Source of the DNA: Thioalkalivibrio sp. XN279
Lineage (GTDB): Bacteria > Pseudomonadota > Gammaproteobacteria > Steroidobacterales > XN24
DNA length: 64,000 nucleotides
Direction: 5' to 3'
Assembly (NCBI RefSeq): GCF_011089885.1
Contig: NZ_JAANBD010000006.1
Location: 124,001 to 188,000, forward strand
The notes beneath the pieces were generated by a model. It made no database searches. It was not told the DNA's origin and saw only the letters and a program-made list of their open reading frames with translations. The position numbers and the translations under genes were made by a program. Shown here in pieces: positions 7,040-14,792 of the stretch; position 1 is the stretch's first letter; each line of letters starts with the position of its first letter.

Positions 7040-9802
7040 TTAGAAGTTCTGCGTGTAGCGGACGTACACGATACGGCCGTACGGATCGTACAGGCTGTTG
7101 TTGTAGCCGCGGCTCTCGCCCGGATCGACGACCGGATCCTTGTCGCCGATGTTGTCAACACCAACCGTGACACGGCCGTCCCACGGGGTGAAGTAGTTCA
7201 CCTGGATGTCGTGGGTGGTCCAGGACGGCAGGCCGTCGAGAGCAGACGACAGCGCGCTGTCCTGCGAGCCGATGTAGTTGAGGTTGTAGGCTACGTTGAA
7301 GTCGCCCCAGGTCCAGACGTTCCGCAGCACGGCACGCCACTCGGGCAGGCCCGCCTCGCCGGCAACATCGTCACCGCTGTCCACCTCGTACGTCAGGTAG
7401 TAGTTCGCCAGCAGCTCGTTGGTGAGGCGACCGTACTGACCGAAGTCGAAGTTCGTGCGCAGCTGCAGGTCGAGACCGGAGGCATCGATGGTACCCAGGC
7501 TGGCCGGGCCACGCTGCAGGTACAGGATACGACCTTCGGCGTTACGCGCGAGACCGAGGCCGGCGCTAACCACTGGCGGCGACGCGTTCGGATCGAGCAA
7601 GCTCAGTCCCGGCGGGCAGTTCTGCGTCGTGCCGTTAATGCAGTTCACGATGGTCTGCGCGGCGATGTTGGCAACCCGGTCCTCGATCGAGATCGACCAG
7701 TAGTCGAGGGAGCCGTTCAGCCACTCGAGCGGCTCGAAGGCCACGCCGAAGCTGTACTGGTCCGAGGTCTCGGCACCCAGGTTCGGGTTCGCGATGGTGA
7801 AGCCGTTGATCTGCACCTGGCAGGTCGAGGCCTGGCCGAGAGCGACGCAGGTCGCGGGGTCACGCACGCTGTCCGCCGAGAAAGCCGGCTGCTGCGACAG
7901 CAGGTCGAGGGTCGGGGCACGGAAGCCCTGGCCCCAGGAGCCGCGCATCGTGACCTCGTCCATGGGCTGCCAGCGGAAGGCCAGCTTGGGCGAGAACTCC
8001 GAACCGAAGTCGCTGTAATCGTCGTAACGGCCGGCGATGGTGACTTCGAAGTCGTCGGTGACCGGCACCAGGGCCTCGGCAAACACGGCGTTCTGGTCGC
8101 GGTTGCCGAAGGCCGAGTTACCGGCGGAACCGGTGATGTTCCCGTTGGCCTGCAGGTCGTCGAAGATGTCCCTGTAGTCCTCGTCGCGGTACTCGGCGCC
8201 GAAGGCGAAGCCGACGGGGCCGGCAGCCATTTCGAACAGGTCGGTCGACGCCAGGGCGTAGACCTCGCGCGAAACAGTGCGGGCGTCACGGTTGATGGTC
8301 GCCGTGAACGACTGCAGCGCTTCCTGCGGCACGTTGAACGGATCGTAGATGTTGTAGTCGCCGGCATCGAACACGGGCTGCGCCAGGGCCGAGACGATGT
8401 AGTTGCGGCCGAGCTCCATGTAGGTGGACTCGACGCGACGCACGCCAGCCTCGATGTCCCAGTCCATGATGCGACCGGTCACGCCGACGTCGATGTCGTA
8501 GACATTGCCGTCGGTCGTGGTGTCGCGCGGACCGTTCGCCGCAAAGCGATGGGTCAGCAGCAGGTCGTCGCCCGGGCCGGCGTACTGCAGCACGGACTCG
8601 GTGACGATGTTGCCATCTTCATCCCTGACCGGATCGCCTTCCTCGTCGAGCACTGCGATGTTGATGAAGATCGGGTCCTGGTAGTCCTGCCAGTTCGGGT
8701 TCAGGCCGCCGTCCTCGGGCGCGGTGCCCGGGTGGTTCGGCGAGCCGGCCGGCAGCACGATGGCGCCGAAGCCGCCCACGAGCCAGGGCGACGAGGGCAC
8801 CGGCGCGTAACGGCCGAAGGACTTCACGCGGCTGACGCTGAAGTTGCCGTAGACGCTCCAGTCCATGTTGATGTCGTAACGGGCGCGGGAGAAGATCGAC
8901 TGGTTCTCGACCTCGGCCTCGTCAGCGGCCTGCAGGGTGAAGTCGTACAGGCAGCGGCCCAGCTCGTTGCCGAGGGCGCCACCGTTGGTGCCGAGGTTCG
9001 AGGTGAAGAAGCCGGCGCCGTCGCAACCCGCAACGTTGGCCGAACCGACGTCCGGCTGGTTCAGGAAGTTGAAGTCCGTGTCGAAGAAGTTGTTGGAGAA
9101 AATTGACGCGCCGCCAGTGGACCACTCGCGGTCACGCTGGAACACGATGTCGCGCTTGTTGTAGGAGGCACCGGCCATGATCTGGCCGTTGGCGCTGGAG
9201 GCGCCGAAGATCACGGAAGCGTCTTCGGTATCGCCGCCTTCACGCGTCGGGTTGCCCTTTCCTGCGCTGATCTGGGCGCCGGTGAAGTCCTTGCGGGTGA
9301 TGATGTTCACCACGCCGCCGATGGCGTCGGTGCCGTAGATGGCCGAGGCGCCGTCGGACAGGATCTCGATGCGCTCAACAGCAGCCAGCGGGATGGTGTT
9401 CAGGTCCTGGCCCTGGCCGATGTTCGGCGCGATCGGGGCGCGACGGCCGTCGATCAGGATCAGGGTGCGGCCTTCGCCGAGAGCGCGCAGGGACAGGCCG
9501 CCGAAGGACTGGCCGGTGCTGCCGGACTGCGGCCGGAAGGAACCGGCGCTGTTGATGGGCTGGTTGCGAAGCAGGTCCGCAACGGACGTCTCGCCCGAGA
9601 GTTCGATCGTCTCGCGATCGATGACGGTGACGGGCAGGGCGCCCTCAATGTCTGTGCGCTTGATGCGCGAGCCGGTGACCTGTACGCGTTCGAGGTCGGC
9701 GGCCTCTTCCTGCGCGAACGCAGTCGGAGCGGCGACAGCTGTTGCAACTGCGCCGGCCGCAAGCGCTCCGCGCACCGCAAGCCTGAGCTGGTTATTTCTC
9801 AT
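7040..9802 (-). CDS. TonB-dependent outer-membrane receptor
   Basis: 920 residues from the ATG at 9802, chosen because AGGAGGAAA precedes it at correct spacing and it starts a signal peptide (MRNNQLRLAVRGALAAGA... ending TAFA|Q). The plug domain carries LERVQVTGSRIKRTDIEGA, SVADLLRNQP, LRALGEGRTLILIDGRR, VERIEILSDGASAIYG and IGGVVNIITRK. The barrel follows and ends in a C-terminal Phe (YVRYTQNF), the outer-membrane insertion signature. This subclass (VTGSRI, large extracellular loops) is abundant in xanthomonads and marine gammaproteobacteria and often imports peptides or carbohydrates rather than siderophores. No dedicated transport genes are adjacent, so the substrate is open. Confidence 0.93.
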   Translation of the reverse strand: MRNNQLRLAVRGALAAGAVATAVAAPTAFAQEEAADLERVQVTGSRIKRTDIEGALPVTVIDRETIELSGETSVADLLRNQPINSAGSFRPQSGSTGQSFGGLSLRALGEGRTLILIDGRRAPIAPNIGQGQDLNTIPLAAVERIEILSDGASAIYGTDAIGGVVNIITRKDFTGAQISAGKGNPTREGGDTEDASVIFGASSANGQIMAGASYNKRDIVFQRDREWSTGGASIFSNNFFDTDFNFLNQPDVGSANVAGCDGAGFFTSNLGTNGGALGNELGRCLYDFTLQAADEAEVENQSIFSRARYDINMDWSVYGNFSVSRVKSFGRYAPVPSSPWLVGGFGAIVLPAGSPNHPGTAPEDGGLNPNWQDYQDPIFINIAVLDEEGDPVRDEDGNIVTESVLQYAGPGDDLLLTHRFAANGPRDTTTDGNVYDIDVGVTGRIMDWDIEAGVRRVESTYMELGRNYIVSALAQPVFDAGDYNIYDPFNVPQEALQSFTATINRDARTVSREVYALASTDLFEMAAGPVGFAFGAEYRDEDYRDIFDDLQANGNITGSAGNSAFGNRDQNAVFAEALVPVTDDFEVTIAGRYDDYSDFGSEFSPKLAFRWQPMDEVTMRGSWGQGFRAPTLDLLSQQPAFSADSVRDPATCVALGQASTCQVQINGFTIANPNLGAETSDQYSFGVAFEPLEWLNGSLDYWSISIEDRVANIAAQTIVNCINGTTQNCPPGLSLLDPNASPPVVSAGLGLARNAEGRILYLQRGPASLGTIDASGLDLQLRTNFDFGQYGRLTNELLANYYLTYEVDSGDDVAGEAGLPEWRAVLRNVWTWGDFNVAYNLNYIGSQDSALSSALDGLPSWTTHDIQVNYFTPWDGRVTVGVDNIGDKDPVVDPGESRGYNNSLYDPYGRIVYVRYTQNF

Positions 9803-9879
9803 CGGAAGGTTTCCTCCTAGGTTTCCAAAGCTTCCGCTCGCGTGCTGCGACAAAGCACAAACTCGTGAGACGGACTCCC

Positions 9880-9907
9880 CTGATAGCAAGTGTCCCCACG
9901 GCCGCAA
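9880..9907 (-). promoter_or_regulatory. Possible promoter for the TonB receptor
   Basis: On the minus strand TTGCGG and TATCAG are separated by 16 bases, about 80 bases upstream of the receptor ATG. The match is moderate. Confidence 0.35.
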
Positions 9908-10173
9908 TGCGCACAATTGGCACCCGGCCTGAACACCCGTCGCCGGAGACTAGCCTACTTTGTTGCCCCATGCCAACACCCGGGACCGATTTTTTTTCGG
10001 TTTTCCGCAGCGCGGAAACGCGGGGCTGGCCGCGCCCTGCGCCGCCGCGGCGGCTGGAACTTGTCCAGATTCATTGCATTGGCGCAGGGTCGCGCAGGCG
10101 GGCCCGGCCAGGGCCGGCAGCCCCGGCCACAACATGTAGGGCGTCTCTATTCCACAACAGACTGCCGGCTGGG

Positions 10174-10195
10174 GTTGTTGCGCTTATGCAACAAC
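10174..10195. repeat. 8-bp inverted repeat after the methyltransferase gene
   Basis: GTTGTTGC and GCAACAAC flank a six-base loop, seven bases past the methyltransferase stop. There is no T-run on either side, so it is at best a weak terminator or a protein site. Confidence 0.6.
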
Positions 10196-10201
10196 TGGGC
10201 G

Positions 10202-11230
10202 TCAGGGCCGGTGCGTGACCAGGGTCCAGCCGAGAAGGGTCTCGCCACGGTAGCGCAGCGGCGCCGCGGCCGGCGGCGCCAGCCCCGCGGCCTCCATTTC
10301 GGCCTGCACCTGCGCCATGCCCGCCTCGTCCCGCGCCGCCGAAACCAGGTCCGACATGCGCAGCCGGTAAGCCTCGGCCTCGCCTTCGATCTCGCCCCAG
10401 GCCCGCTCCAGGTTTGCCGGGGACGACCCCCGCGCCTGCTCGAGCAGGCGCAGCACCGCGGGCACCACGAACTCGAGGAAGCCTGCATCCTCCTGCAGCA
10501 CTTCAGGCCGGCGCGCGTGCCGCTCCAGGCGCGCCGCCGCGGCCATCAATTCTTCGCGTACCTTCACTGCCCCCGGCGTCCAGTTCAGGCCGCCGCGCTG
10601 CGGACCCGGTTTCAGGCCGCGAAAGAGCTTGGTCATGCGCCGGCCGAGACGCAGGAAACGCTCCTCCGCCACGCACATCGACACCTGGCGGAGGCCCTCG
10701 CGCGCCTGGGACAGGATGGCCGAGTCAGCGTGGTGGACGATCATCGCCACGCGCCCGCCGGGCCGCAGGATGCGTGCGATCTCGCGGCTGCCTGCCGCCG
10801 TGTCGCCGTACTCGAAGCCGTACTGGCTGGTCACCAGGTCGACGCTGCCGTCGGCCAGGCCGGTCGCCTCCAGCGGCACGCCGCCGCGCAGGGCGATGGC
10901 ATCGATGTCCGGCGCCAGCGCCGGCCACGCCGCCCGGATGCGCGCCGGGTCGATGGCTGCGCTGTCGACGCCGGTGATGCTGAAGACGCGATCGTTCTCG
11001 CGCGCGAAGCGCGCGGCCAGCAGCGCCACGGCGCCGTTGCCCGTGGCCAGGTCGACGACCGCAGCATCAGGGCCCAGGCGCTCGAACTGCGACCACCAGA
11101 AGTCACGGATCTCGGCGTCGTAGTTCTCGCTGAAGTGACCTTCAAAGGTCGTCAGCGTGCCGCGTTCCCAGAAGCGGCTCCACTCCTCCGCATCCAGGCG
11201 CTCGCGCACGCCCGCGGGTTTTTGTCCCAT
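10202..11230 (-). CDS. Class I SAM-dependent methyltransferase
   Basis: 342 residues from the ATG at 11230 (a GTG five codons earlier is possible). Motif I is VVDLATGNGAVALLA; an acidic motif II (ITGVDSAAI), a motif around DLVTSQYGFEYGD and motif V-like LRPGGRVAMIVHH follow, all standard for the ubiE-like methyltransferase fold. The C-terminal third, rich in Ala and Arg, does not match a family I know. Substrate unknown. It is divergent from the RLACYD protein gene with about 96 bases between them. Confidence 0.85.
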   Translation of the reverse strand: MGQKPAGVRERLDAEEWSRFWERGTLTTFEGHFSENYDAEIRDFWWSQFERLGPDAAVVDLATGNGAVALLAARFARENDRVFSITGVDSAAIDPARIRAAWPALAPDIDAIALRGGVPLEATGLADGSVDLVTSQYGFEYGDTAAGSREIARILRPGGRVAMIVHHADSAILSQAREGLRQVSMCVAEERFLRLGRRMTKLFRGLKPGPQRGGLNWTPGAVKVREELMAAAARLERHARRPEVLQEDAGFLEFVVPAVLRLLEQARGSSPANLERAWGEIEGEAEAYRLRMSDLVSAARDEAGMAQVQAEMEAAGLAPPAAAPLRYRGETLLGWTLVTHRP

Positions 11231-11326
11231 GCTGTTACTCTGCACGCTAGCGGCCCTGGCGTAGAATACCCGCTATTCCTCTTGTCAGCCCTGCGGCGCC
11301 GTCGCCCGGCGTCACGGAGAACAGCG

Positions 11327-11920
11327 ATGCATCCCGATTCCATGTACCGTCCAGCATCATTGCCACCGCGCCGCCATGGCGTCCGGTGGCGCGGCAACCG
11401 GCTCATGGCAGCGGCGCTCGCGCTGGCAACCTGCCTGCCGCTGCACGCGGCGGACGATCCCGGCGCGACGACACGGGGGTTCATCAAGTGCCTCGAGCTG
11501 AGCGACCCGGCGGAACGGCTTGCCTGCTACGACCGCATGGCTGTGGCGGCCGTCGAACTCGGCCTCACCCTGCCCGGCGCCGGAAGCACGGCGCCCGCCG
11601 CGGTCGCGGCACCGAGTCCCGCGGCAACATCGCCCGAGACTCGGACCGCCACGGCGGTCGACGATTTCGGCCTCGAGCAGGAGAAGGCGCAGCAGGCGCT
11701 GGATTCCGTCACTGCCAACGTGATCGGCGGTTTCCGGGGCTGGAGCGGCGAGACGGTGTTCGAGCTGGACAACGGCCAGGTGTGGGAGCAGGCGGGATCG
11801 GGTCGCTATGAATACAGCGGCGAAGACCGCAGCGTGGTGATCGAGCGCGGCTTCCTCGGCAGCTTCTCGCTCAAGCCCGAGGGACTGAACCGCACGGTAC
11901 GCGTCAAGCGCATCAAGTAG
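11327..11920 (+). CDS. Exported protein with RLACYD motif
   Basis: 197 residues. The start at 11327 follows GGAGA at good spacing. A hydrophobic segment (about residues 24-40, ending LPLHAA) acts as a signal peptide. Next comes the short motif KCLELSDPAERLACYDRMA, found at the N-terminus of many uncharacterised proteobacterial periplasmic proteins and some type VI-associated ones. The C-terminal 90 residues (VIGGFRGWSGETVFELDNGQ, then an acidic and aromatic stretch ending VRVKRIK) look like a small beta-sandwich. No type VI genes are nearby. Function unknown. Confidence 0.8.
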   Translation: MHPDSMYRPASLPPRRHGVRWRGNRLMAAALALATCLPLHAADDPGATTRGFIKCLELSDPAERLACYDRMAVAAVELGLTLPGAGSTAPAAVAAPSPAATSPETRTATAVDDFGLEQEKAQQALDSVTANVIGGFRGWSGETVFELDNGQVWEQAGSGRYEYSGEDRSVVIERGFLGSFSLKPEGLNRTVRVKRIK

Positions 11921-11943
11921 CGGAAATCCGAAGGCCTCATTCT

Positions 11944-11979
11944 TTGGAACAGTTCCCCGCGCTGCACTATAGTGCGGGG
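11944..11979 (+). promoter_or_regulatory. Promoter with overlapping palindrome, histone-like gene
   Basis: TTGGAA (11944-11949), an 18-base spacer and TATAGT (11968-11973). The -10 sits inside CACTATAGTG (11965-11974), itself enclosed by CCCCGC (11955-11960) and GCGGGG (11974-11979). The nested symmetry suggests a repressor or activator site over the -10. Confidence 0.55.
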
Positions 11980-12025
11980 TGGCGGGCGTGCTGCGCGCCC
12001 AGGTGCTGCAAGCGAAGGAAAAACG

Positions 12026-12703
12026 ATGGACAGACAGCTGAGCGAAATCGAGAAGACCTTTCACGATGCGCGGCAGGAACTCATCAGCGCCGCACAGCGC
12101 ACGTACGAGGGCCTGCGGCGCGAACTGGACAAGCTGACCGCTCGGGCCAACAGGACGGCTGAGCGCGTCAACGACCTGGCTCACCGCCTGCAGGAACAGG
12201 CGCAGAAGGCCGTGAACGAGGGCTCCAAGGCCGCGGCCACCCAGGCCAAGCGGATCGAGGGGATGCTGACCGACGCCCGCAAGGAACTGGACGCGGTCAG
12301 CAAGGACCAGAAGTGGCTGAAGACGGAAGCGGCGCGCGCTTATGACTACCTGCGCCGCGTCAGCGGGATCGACCGCGCCGTCGCGGCCGTGGAAAAGGAA
12401 TGGGCGAAGCGCACCGGCGCGCCGGCGAAGAAGAAGGCCACGCGCAAGCGCAAGACCACGACGAAGAAGAAAGCGGCCACGAAGAAAAAGGCGGCGAGCA
12501 AGAAGAAGGCCGCCGCCAAGAAGAAACCGGCCACGAAGAAGAAGGTCGCGAGCAAGAAGAAAGCTGCCAGCAAAAAGAAGCCGGCCAGCAAGAAAAAGAC
12601 CACCACGCGCAAGAAAGCGGCCACGAAGAAAAAGGCGGCTCCGCGCAAGAAAGCAGCCAGCAAGAAGAAGGCCGCGAGCAAGAAGAAGACGGCGGCAAGC
12701 TGA
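12026..12703 (+). CDS. Histone H1-like / AlgP-type lysine-repeat protein
   Basis: 225 residues. The ATG at 12026 follows AAGGA. The N-terminal 125 residues are a long charged helix (EIEKTFHDARQELISAA..., LAHRLQEQAQKAVNEG), probably coiled coil. From about residue 134 to the end the protein is almost only Lys, Ala, Ser and Thr in repeats of the KKKAASKKKAATKK type, as in histone H1 tails and Pseudomonas AlgP (AlgR3). Such tails bind DNA or polyanions without sequence specificity; a nucleoid role is inferred from composition alone. It has its own promoter and terminator. Confidence 0.85.
   Translation: MDRQLSEIEKTFHDARQELISAAQRTYEGLRRELDKLTARANRTAERVNDLAHRLQEQAQKAVNEGSKAAATQAKRIEGMLTDARKELDAVSKDQKWLKTEAARAYDYLRRVSGIDRAVAAVEKEWAKRTGAPAKKKATRKRKTTTKKKAATKKKAASKKKAAAKKKPATKKKVASKKKAASKKKPASKKKTTTRKKAATKKKAAPRKKAASKKKAASKKKTAAS
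12427..12700 (+). repeat. AAG-rich degenerate coding repeat
   Basis: Imperfect tandem 12-18 base units coding KKKAAS/T, prone to length change by slippage. It forms the basic tail of the histone-like protein. Confidence 0.85.
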
Positions 12704-12729
12704 ACTGATTGAGCTTGGGGGAAACATGG

Positions 12730-12759
12730 GGCGGCAGTCCGCAGGGATTGCCGCCTTTT
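12730..12759 (+). terminator. Intrinsic terminator of the histone-like gene
   Basis: GGCGGCA (12730-12736) pairs with TGCCGCC (12749-12755) and is followed by TTTTC. Confidence 0.85.
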
Positions 12760-12790
12760 CCTTGGCCTCTTTAGCCTCCCGCGCCCGTGC

Positions 12791-14686
12791 TCAGCCGCCC
12801 GGCGGCGCCGGGCCGGCGACGTCCAGGCTCTGGCGCAGCGCGCCGAGGTGCGCGGCATAATCGCGGTGCCACCCGTCCCGACCCTCGCAGGCCGCATCCT
12901 CGCCCTCGACCGGCGCTGAGGCCGCGGCCGACGCCACCGACGGGTCCCACTCGAGGCCGAGAAACTCTATGATGCGGCGCCCCTGCGCCTCCCGGTCCGC
13001 TGCCAGCGCACCGTAATCCACCTCCAGCATGGACAGGCGCGTGGTTTCACGCCAGTGAGCCATGAGGCGGAGGTGGTCGGCATGGAAGCGCCCGAAGTCT
13101 TCAAAGGCCCCTGAAAACGGTGCCGGCAGGCCGGAGAACGTCCTGAAATGACAGCCGAGGCCCGCGTCCATCGGGTCGCGCACGCAATGGATGATCCGCG
13201 CCCGGGGGAACATCAGTTCTATCAGGCCGATGTGCAGGCAGTTCAGCCACATCGAGTCCACGATGCGGCGCGCACTCTCGTCGGCGACGAACAGGCGCGC
13301 CAGGTAGGCCGCCGACAACTCGCGCAATTCCCGCTCGCGCAGCAGCCTGATGCATTCCGGATAGGCCAGCCCGACATTGTTGTAGCGGCTGGTGCGACCG
13401 GCGCCGAGGTCGATATGCGGCAATGCCCCGGCATGGGCGCCGCGCCGGTGCGCGCCAATCATCGCGCCCACGCTCGCCTGGCCGGCGCAAGGCAGCCCGA
13501 CGACGAACACCGGCACTTCGGAGTTGGAACCCCGCGGCAGGCTGTCCAGCAACTCCCGGTCGAAGACCTCGATCAGGCGCGTCACGAGCGCCTCGTTCGC
13601 GGCCGGCTCGTAACGCGCCGGGCGCAGGCGGTTGGCGCGGCGATGCTGGGCAAAAGCGCGGTCGTGCTCCCCACGTGCGTCCAGCAGCTCCCCGAGCAGC
13701 CGGTGCGCCGGCGCCAGCTCGCGCGCGGGCGCCGGGCGCTTCACCAGGTCGGCCAGGTGCAGCAAGGCCTCGGCCGGCCTTCCCACCGCCTGCAGTGCGC
13801 GAGCATAAGCGACGTGCAGGCACGGCGCGGCGTCGCCGCGCGCCGCGCGCGGGGCAATGAATTCCAGCGCCTGGGGTGCGTGACCCAGGGCGATGAGCAC
13901 GCCGGCCAGCCCCGCGGCCGCCCGGGCATGCGCCGGGTCCAGCTCCAGTGCAACCTCGTAGCCGGCCAGCGCCAGCTCCAGGTCGCGCATGGCCTCGAGA
14001 GACATGGCGAGGCCGCAATACACCTCCGGGTCCTCGTCCCCGGCGGCCACCAGGCGACGATAGGCGGTGATGGCCTCATCCAGCCGGCCCAGCTCGAACA
14101 AGGCCAGCGCCAGCGTGACCTGGCCCTCGCGATGGGACAGCTCGCGCTGGATCCCGGTCTGCAGGTAAGGCACGGCCAGGTCGGGGCGGCGCTGCGCGAA
14201 AAACATCTTACCCAGCGAGAGGTTGGCAAGCCCGTGCTCGCGATCGTGCTGGATGGCGCGATGAAAGCACTGCTCGGCATCCACGCGCCGCTCGCCCTGG
14301 AACAGCACGTGCCCGAGGTTGGCCCAGGCGTCGGAATACTCGCGGTCGCCCTCCGTCGCCTCGCGGAACGCCGCTTCGGCCCCGGCCAGGTCGCCGTCCC
14401 GCAGCAGCATCCGGCCCAGCAGGTTGAGGCCCCGCGGGTTGCCGGGCTCGATCGTGCGTGCCCGGGCGATCCAGCTCTCGACCTCTTCGAAGCGTGCCTG
14501 GCGGAAGCGCAGCTCGGCCATCAGCAGGCAGGCCTGGCAGCTGTCCGGGCGCTCTTCCAGCACCTCGCCGCAGAGCTGCTCCACTTCCTTCAGATGGCCG
14601 TCCTTGAACGCCCGCTCCGCCTTCTGCAGGTCGATGATGACCCGGCGCCCCGTCTTCGCCCTGGACTTGCCCTGGAGCAGGCTCAT
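12791..14686 (-). CDS. TPR-sulfotransferase fusion protein
   Basis: 631 residues. Residues about 15-360 are tetratricopeptide repeats (e.g. AWANLGHVLFQGERRVDAEQCFHRAI style units). Residues about 375-610 match the sulfotransferase fold. The PAPS 3'-phosphate site is clear (IHCVRDPMDAGLGCHF, compare RDPxD...S), and the LEVDYGALAADRE and IIEFLGLEWDP segments are typical of this TPR-linked family. The 5'-phosphosulfate loop, normally GLPRSGTT, reads GLPCAGQAS, losing the Arg, Ser and Thr. It may be inactive or use another donor contact. No signal peptide, so probably cytoplasmic. It is convergent with the histone-like gene and stands alone. Confidence 0.87.
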   Translation of the reverse strand: MSLLQGKSRAKTGRRVIIDLQKAERAFKDGHLKEVEQLCGEVLEERPDSCQACLLMAELRFRQARFEEVESWIARARTIEPGNPRGLNLLGRMLLRDGDLAGAEAAFREATEGDREYSDAWANLGHVLFQGERRVDAEQCFHRAIQHDREHGLANLSLGKMFFAQRRPDLAVPYLQTGIQRELSHREGQVTLALALFELGRLDEAITAYRRLVAAGDEDPEVYCGLAMSLEAMRDLELALAGYEVALELDPAHARAAAGLAGVLIALGHAPQALEFIAPRAARGDAAPCLHVAYARALQAVGRPAEALLHLADLVKRPAPARELAPAHRLLGELLDARGEHDRAFAQHRRANRLRPARYEPAANEALVTRLIEVFDRELLDSLPRGSNSEVPVFVVGLPCAGQASVGAMIGAHRRGAHAGALPHIDLGAGRTSRYNNVGLAYPECIRLLRERELRELSAAYLARLFVADESARRIVDSMWLNCLHIGLIELMFPRARIIHCVRDPMDAGLGCHFRTFSGLPAPFSGAFEDFGRFHADHLRLMAHWRETTRLSMLEVDYGALAADREAQGRRIIEFLGLEWDPSVASAAASAPVEGEDAACEGRDGWHRDYAAHLGALRQSLDVAGPAPPGG

Positions 14687-14792
14687 GCGCGTGTGCTCTT
14701 GCTGCGACTGGCGTCGATTGTACCTAAAGGCCGGGCCGCTTCCGTGCGGCAGTTATCATGTACTGCCGGCCCGACGCCGCAGCCGCCAGTGC

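Larger units (their letters stand above)
9803..10201. other. Gene-free region upstream of the TonB receptor
   Basis: About 400 bases between two minus-strand genes. It holds the receptor's ribosome site, a possible promoter (9880-9907), the symmetric CCGATTTTTTTTCGG run at about 9988-10002 and the inverted repeat at 10174-10195. I see no reading frame with coding character. Confidence 0.5.

Noticed and set aside
6908-9106. 732-codon plus-strand frame
   Set aside because: Antisense shadow of the TonB receptor, which has a signal peptide, plug motifs, ribosome site and terminator.
9988-10020. Terminator at the CCGATTTTTTTTCGG run
   Set aside because: The T-run lies inside or before the stems rather than after a GC stem on either strand, so it would not terminate.
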